Part shown: in pieces, positions 60,801 through 64,000 of the stretch
Numbering within the stretch: position 1 is the stretch's first letter
Layout of the letters: every line of letters starts with the position of its first letter
NCBI GenBank assembly: GCA_019722365.1
Contig: JADFUC010000767.1
Location: 558,001-622,000, forward strand
DNA from: Lithospermum erythrorhizon
Taxonomy: Eukaryota; Streptophyta; Magnoliopsida; Boraginales; Boraginaceae
DNA: 64,000 nt
Direction of reading: 5' to 3'
Program-made: the position numbers and the translations under genes
Notes under the pieces: model-generated
Seen by the model: the letters and a program-made list of their open reading frames with translations, nothing else
Told to the model about the DNA's origin: nothing
The model's database searches: none

Positions 60801-63800
60801 GAAGTGCTGATCTAGCGACTCATACCACTCAGTGCTTCCATGCTCCACACCAAAACGATCTTCAATCACAGTATCAGATATCTAACTAAAGTCAAGGTAC
60901 TTCTGGCATCATTATTTCATACAAGCTACCGGTGTCATCATGAAACGATTCCTTTTGAGGAAATACTTCATAACCTTCTATAGATGAGAGACCTACATGA
61001 ATGTCAACGAACTACCAAATATTTCAGAACAAAGTGCATCAGAGGATACACCAATGACAGCAGGAAGAGAAGGTGTTGCTGGAAGAATGAAGTCCCAGAC
61101 TGTCAAATTCAGCTTCACCCTAACTGACAAATTTGTAATAGCATCCTCGTCCATCATATCCACAGACCCGTTATCTGAAAGTATATCAGAAAATGATGGG
61201 GAGAGAAGAACCCTTCTTAAAGATGAAGAAGCAGATTTCACCCGTTCTACCTAAAAAAACAAAAAATATTGTTAGTGCCTGAAAACAATTTTTTACTGTG
61301 ACATAACATATGAGATGGGAATGCACTCACCACTTCATCCAGTGGTTTCCCTTCAACAGGCTCCATAACATCGAGACAATCTTTCAGTTCCTGGAAGATT
61401 TGATATCTCTCCTGTTTGCTACCATGGGTAGTAGATCTGCAACAAGCCATAATGTTTAACCCAGAGATCTACCTCCTTAATCAACCTCTTGAAATATCCA
61501 ATATAAGTCAACATCATTTTTCTTTAGGGAAAATAAAACAAAAAGAATTACCATGAAGAATTTAGAAAAAAAAAAGAAAAAAAAATGATATTTAAGATAC
61601 AAATCAACATTTCACTGAAGTAAAGAGGAAAACTGACTCTGTGTCAGCTTTCATGGCAGTAATTGTCACTTCTCCTTCATATTGTCCAGGGGGCTGTCCA
61701 CTTGGAATATCTACTGAAATCCAAATAACTGTTGTCTCCCTGTAAAAGGATAAGGGACGGGATGTTGATAATACATTAAACATTACAAAAAGAATCAGCA
61801 AAATAGAGATCATGGTCACTACCCAGGAAATACATTCAATTGACAGACTGGAGTATTAAGAGGCACGAGAGCATCTGGAACACCTAACACAGGCACTACT
61901 TGGCGGAATGTAAGCGATTCACCAACTACCAACCTGCACAACGTAACTTATAAGTTACAGCGCAAACTGTAGGAGCAACATATCTGGCCAAGAGAGGCAT
62001 ACCTATCCCCGGAACTGGAAGTGAGGTCGGTAGATTGAATTTGAATCGACCCAGCAGCACCTGCTGTACCCCACGAGACTTTGGGACGTATAGCAATTTG
62101 AATACTCTCTCTCTCATTTCTTGCTGCTAAAAGTGATATCTTCAGAGACAAACAATAAATCAGATCCAACAATGTCATGGCAGCTAACATCTAATATTAC
62201 TTGCTGCATAAAAGAACCGATGAAAATGTCTACATGCAGTTTCGCAGCCACATCCAAAACATAACTAGAGCAACGGAATTGCAAACAGAACATGTACATT
62301 CATGAATAGTAAACCATGCATGGCTCAGGCCAAGTGTCTCAACTAAAGAAATTTCCGATAACATGTTCTTACTTTAACAGAAAGTAAAAACCGTGGAAAC
62401 ACAAAAATTTCCATCAGAATTATCTATAGAGAAAATCTTATTGCAAGACAGTGGGTGAAAATTAAATTGGAAAACTTACATGCTCCAATGGTCGTGGCAG
62501 CTCATGTGGTCCAACATTAGCTGTACTGGGCATGCACCAGACGTGCACCAAATCAGAGCATGGTACTTTAGAGGGGTCAATCCTCCCTCTTAGTGGTGTT
62601 GGATCACGTACGCCACTGTCACTCCATCCATATGCTGTCCCACCACCAGCCACGCCTTCTACAGGCACTGGCATGTCAATTTGACTCCCTGAGAAGAATG
62701 TGAAAGGGATAATCACCATAACAATGGCTATTATAGAGACCAACAACAATTGCAATATGAAGGTGGCATCACCAACAACTTGAGGCAGCAGAACTCAAAA
62801 GGGTGGAGGTATAAAGAAATCAGGTAACATTTTCTTCTTTGCCTTCAGTATTATATTTCACCATTACAATTTATACCCTTCTAACGATCTAAAACTTTCA
62901 TAAACATCAATAGATACCCTGAGCTTTTAGGTTATAGTAACAAAGCTTTCATTGTAAGTTATCCTTATTCAGGGTAAAACATATTACTAATTCTGATTAA
63001 ATATGAGCAGGCCATCTCAAAATAACAACCCAATAAGCTTAATCATTTCTATCAAGATAGTAATTATAAAAGATTAGCATAAATGATGGGCAACCAGGTA
63101 TGTACAATTCACAAACTAACCATCCCAACATCGAAAACTTCGATAAAACTAAATAACAAAAATTTAGCCATCATTTACTCTTCCCTGAGACCCTAAACTC
63201 CAACAAATCAACCATACATACATTTTATTGAATCAAATTAACATTCAATTAACAACGACTAATGATTCTGCACTCCGACCATTAACAACCATGCTCCATT
63301 TCTCATTTCCACGGAAAGTTACCCACAATTCTGCACTGGTACATATCAAGGGTGTAGATATAATTTATCACTAAAAAGTATAACGGAGTCATCAATTGAT
63401 GGAGTGCTAAAATCAATACCCTTAACGACATGCAGTAACTAACTTGAAAAGTTCGATTCGAGTTTCTATTTTTTTCCTTTTTCAAGCGGATCAATACTCG
63501 TCCCTTACTTACTCCATCATGATGACTCGAACCCGTGACATTTTGGTTAGAGTCTAATTTCTAAATACGATAAAGTATTAAGCACTACTAACATGATCAA
63601 AATCATGAAATTAATGTTCAAACTAAAATTCATAGCTCAAACAATCAAACACATAAATAATATCGTTAAAATAAATTCAATAAAAATTATCCGCTAATGG
63701 CCAACCCTAACCCCTAAATCTGAACATTTAATTGTACTAACTAAAAAATGGTGAATTATTTATTATCAAATTAACAATAAAAAAAAAAAATACATAACTA

Positions 63801-63876
63801 AAATAAATAAATAAAAACTTAATTATAATTAATTATCGATAAAATAATGTTTAGTCGTCAAACCTGAAGAATCCAT
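57871..63876 (-). CDS. DUF4091 / glycoside hydrolase 123-like protein, sixteen exons
   Basis: Exons 63876-63864, 62688-62480, 62139-62003, 61933-61823, 61739-61638, 61436-61331, 61250-61050, 60881-60713, 60630-60549, 60452-60359, 60081-59985, 59904-59811, 59509-59437, 59006-58833, 58752-58630 and 58035-57871 join in phase to 649 residues. The first exon gives only MDSS. Conserved blocks: VPVEGVAGGGTAYGWSDSG, a beta-sandwich half, DRFGVEHGSTEWYESLDQHF, FCRWGDGMRVLTYTCPWP, then KAYFYLWDEP, whose acidic pair is where GH123 places catalysis. After that come YCTSEWVIGNRED, HLGMRGTQHRAVMWRVWKEG, GFLYWGANCYEKA and GLPPGDGVLFYPG. GH123 enzymes cleave N-acetyl-beta-galactosaminides in bacteria; the substrate of the plant family is unknown to me. 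No signal peptide or membrane segment is apparent, since the hydrophobic stretch before 62688 is intron. The 13-nt first coding exon is the least certain part. Confidence 0.9.
62689..63863 (-). other. Long first intron of the DUF4091/GH123-like gene
   Basis: It separates the MDSS exon from the main coding part; donor CAG followed by GTTTG at 63863 and acceptor TTCTCAG at 62689. The rest is AT-rich. Confidence 0.7.
63470..63600 (-). mobile_element. Possible SINE remnant in intron 1 of the DUF4091 gene
   Basis: On the minus strand a good B-box, GTCACGGGTTCGAGTC (about 63524-63539), follows TAGTAGTGCTTAATAC, and an A-rich GAAAAAGGAAAAAAATAG ends it. It resembles the piece at 47640-47740. Limits uncertain. 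Confidence 0.4.
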
Positions 63877-64000
63877 TAGTTTGTTTGAGTAAATGAATTT
63901 GAATTTTGAGTGTGCTAATGATTTGATGATTTAGTGAGTCTTCAAGTGATGATGATCGAAAATGCTCAGCGGAATTTGGGAAAGTCGTGAAGCTGGAAGT

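Noticed and set aside
62689..62755. Hydrophobic N-terminus (MQLLLVSIIAIVMVIIP) in front of the DUF4091 protein, resembling a signal anchor
   Set aside because: It is the pyrimidine-rich 3' end of intron 1; the TTCTCAG acceptor at 62689 joins in phase to an upstream ATG exon.

Overview
This window is nuclear DNA from a flowering plant, almost certainly a core eudicot. The genes have many short, AT-rich introns with GT-AG borders. The families are plant-specific (LPEAT1, JAC1, an INDETERMINATE-domain zinc-finger factor). The intergenic space is filled with Stowaway MITEs, hAT elements, Ty1/copia and Ty3/gypsy Tat-type retrotransposons and SINE-like pieces. I cannot name the species from the sequence.

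Layout. 0-16 kb is a gene block with every gene on the minus strand: the first coding exon of an LPEAT1-type lysophospholipid acyltransferase (the rest lies left of the window), a DeSI/PPPDE-type peptidase gene with a damaged first exon, an intact nine-exon JAC1 (auxilin-like J-domain protein of chloroplast photorelocation), and a PP2C55/80-type phosphatase gene that has lost the segment carrying two metal-binding aspartates. 16-32 kb is a mobile-element field: a PPR gene fragment caught between inverted repeats (one arm split by a Stowaway MITE), a roughly 7 kb hAT-like element with a decayed transposase interrupted by a ~1 kb inverted repeat, and a decayed Ty1/copia element with LTR, PBS, gag, protease, integrase and truncated reverse transcriptase. 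32.8-35.5 kb is an intact four-exon IDD transcription factor gene (minus). 36.9-37.5 kb is a MITE-like element. 39.2-47.6 kb is a composite of two Tat-clade Ty3/gypsy fragments in opposite orientation. 50.8-56.2 kb is an LTR retrotransposon on the minus strand that has gag but no recognisable pol. 57.9-63.9 kb is an intact sixteen-exon gene for a DUF4091/GH123-like protein (minus).

The genes do not form an operon or pathway; each is an independent nuclear transcription unit. JAC1, IDD and DUF4091/GH123 were reconstructed exon by exon with continuous phase from start to stop, so they are likely functional. The DeSI and PP2C models fail at specific places and are treated as pseudogenes, although assembly error could also explain the breaks. 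All transposon reading frames carry stops and frameshifts.

I see no CRISPR, no rRNA or tRNA gene and no bacterial-type system. The most unusual structures are the PPR fragment between long inverted repeats, the inverted repeat inside the hAT transposase, the opposed Tat fragments, the gag-only LTR element, and a 99-bp hAT MITE with a perfect 8-bp target duplication.
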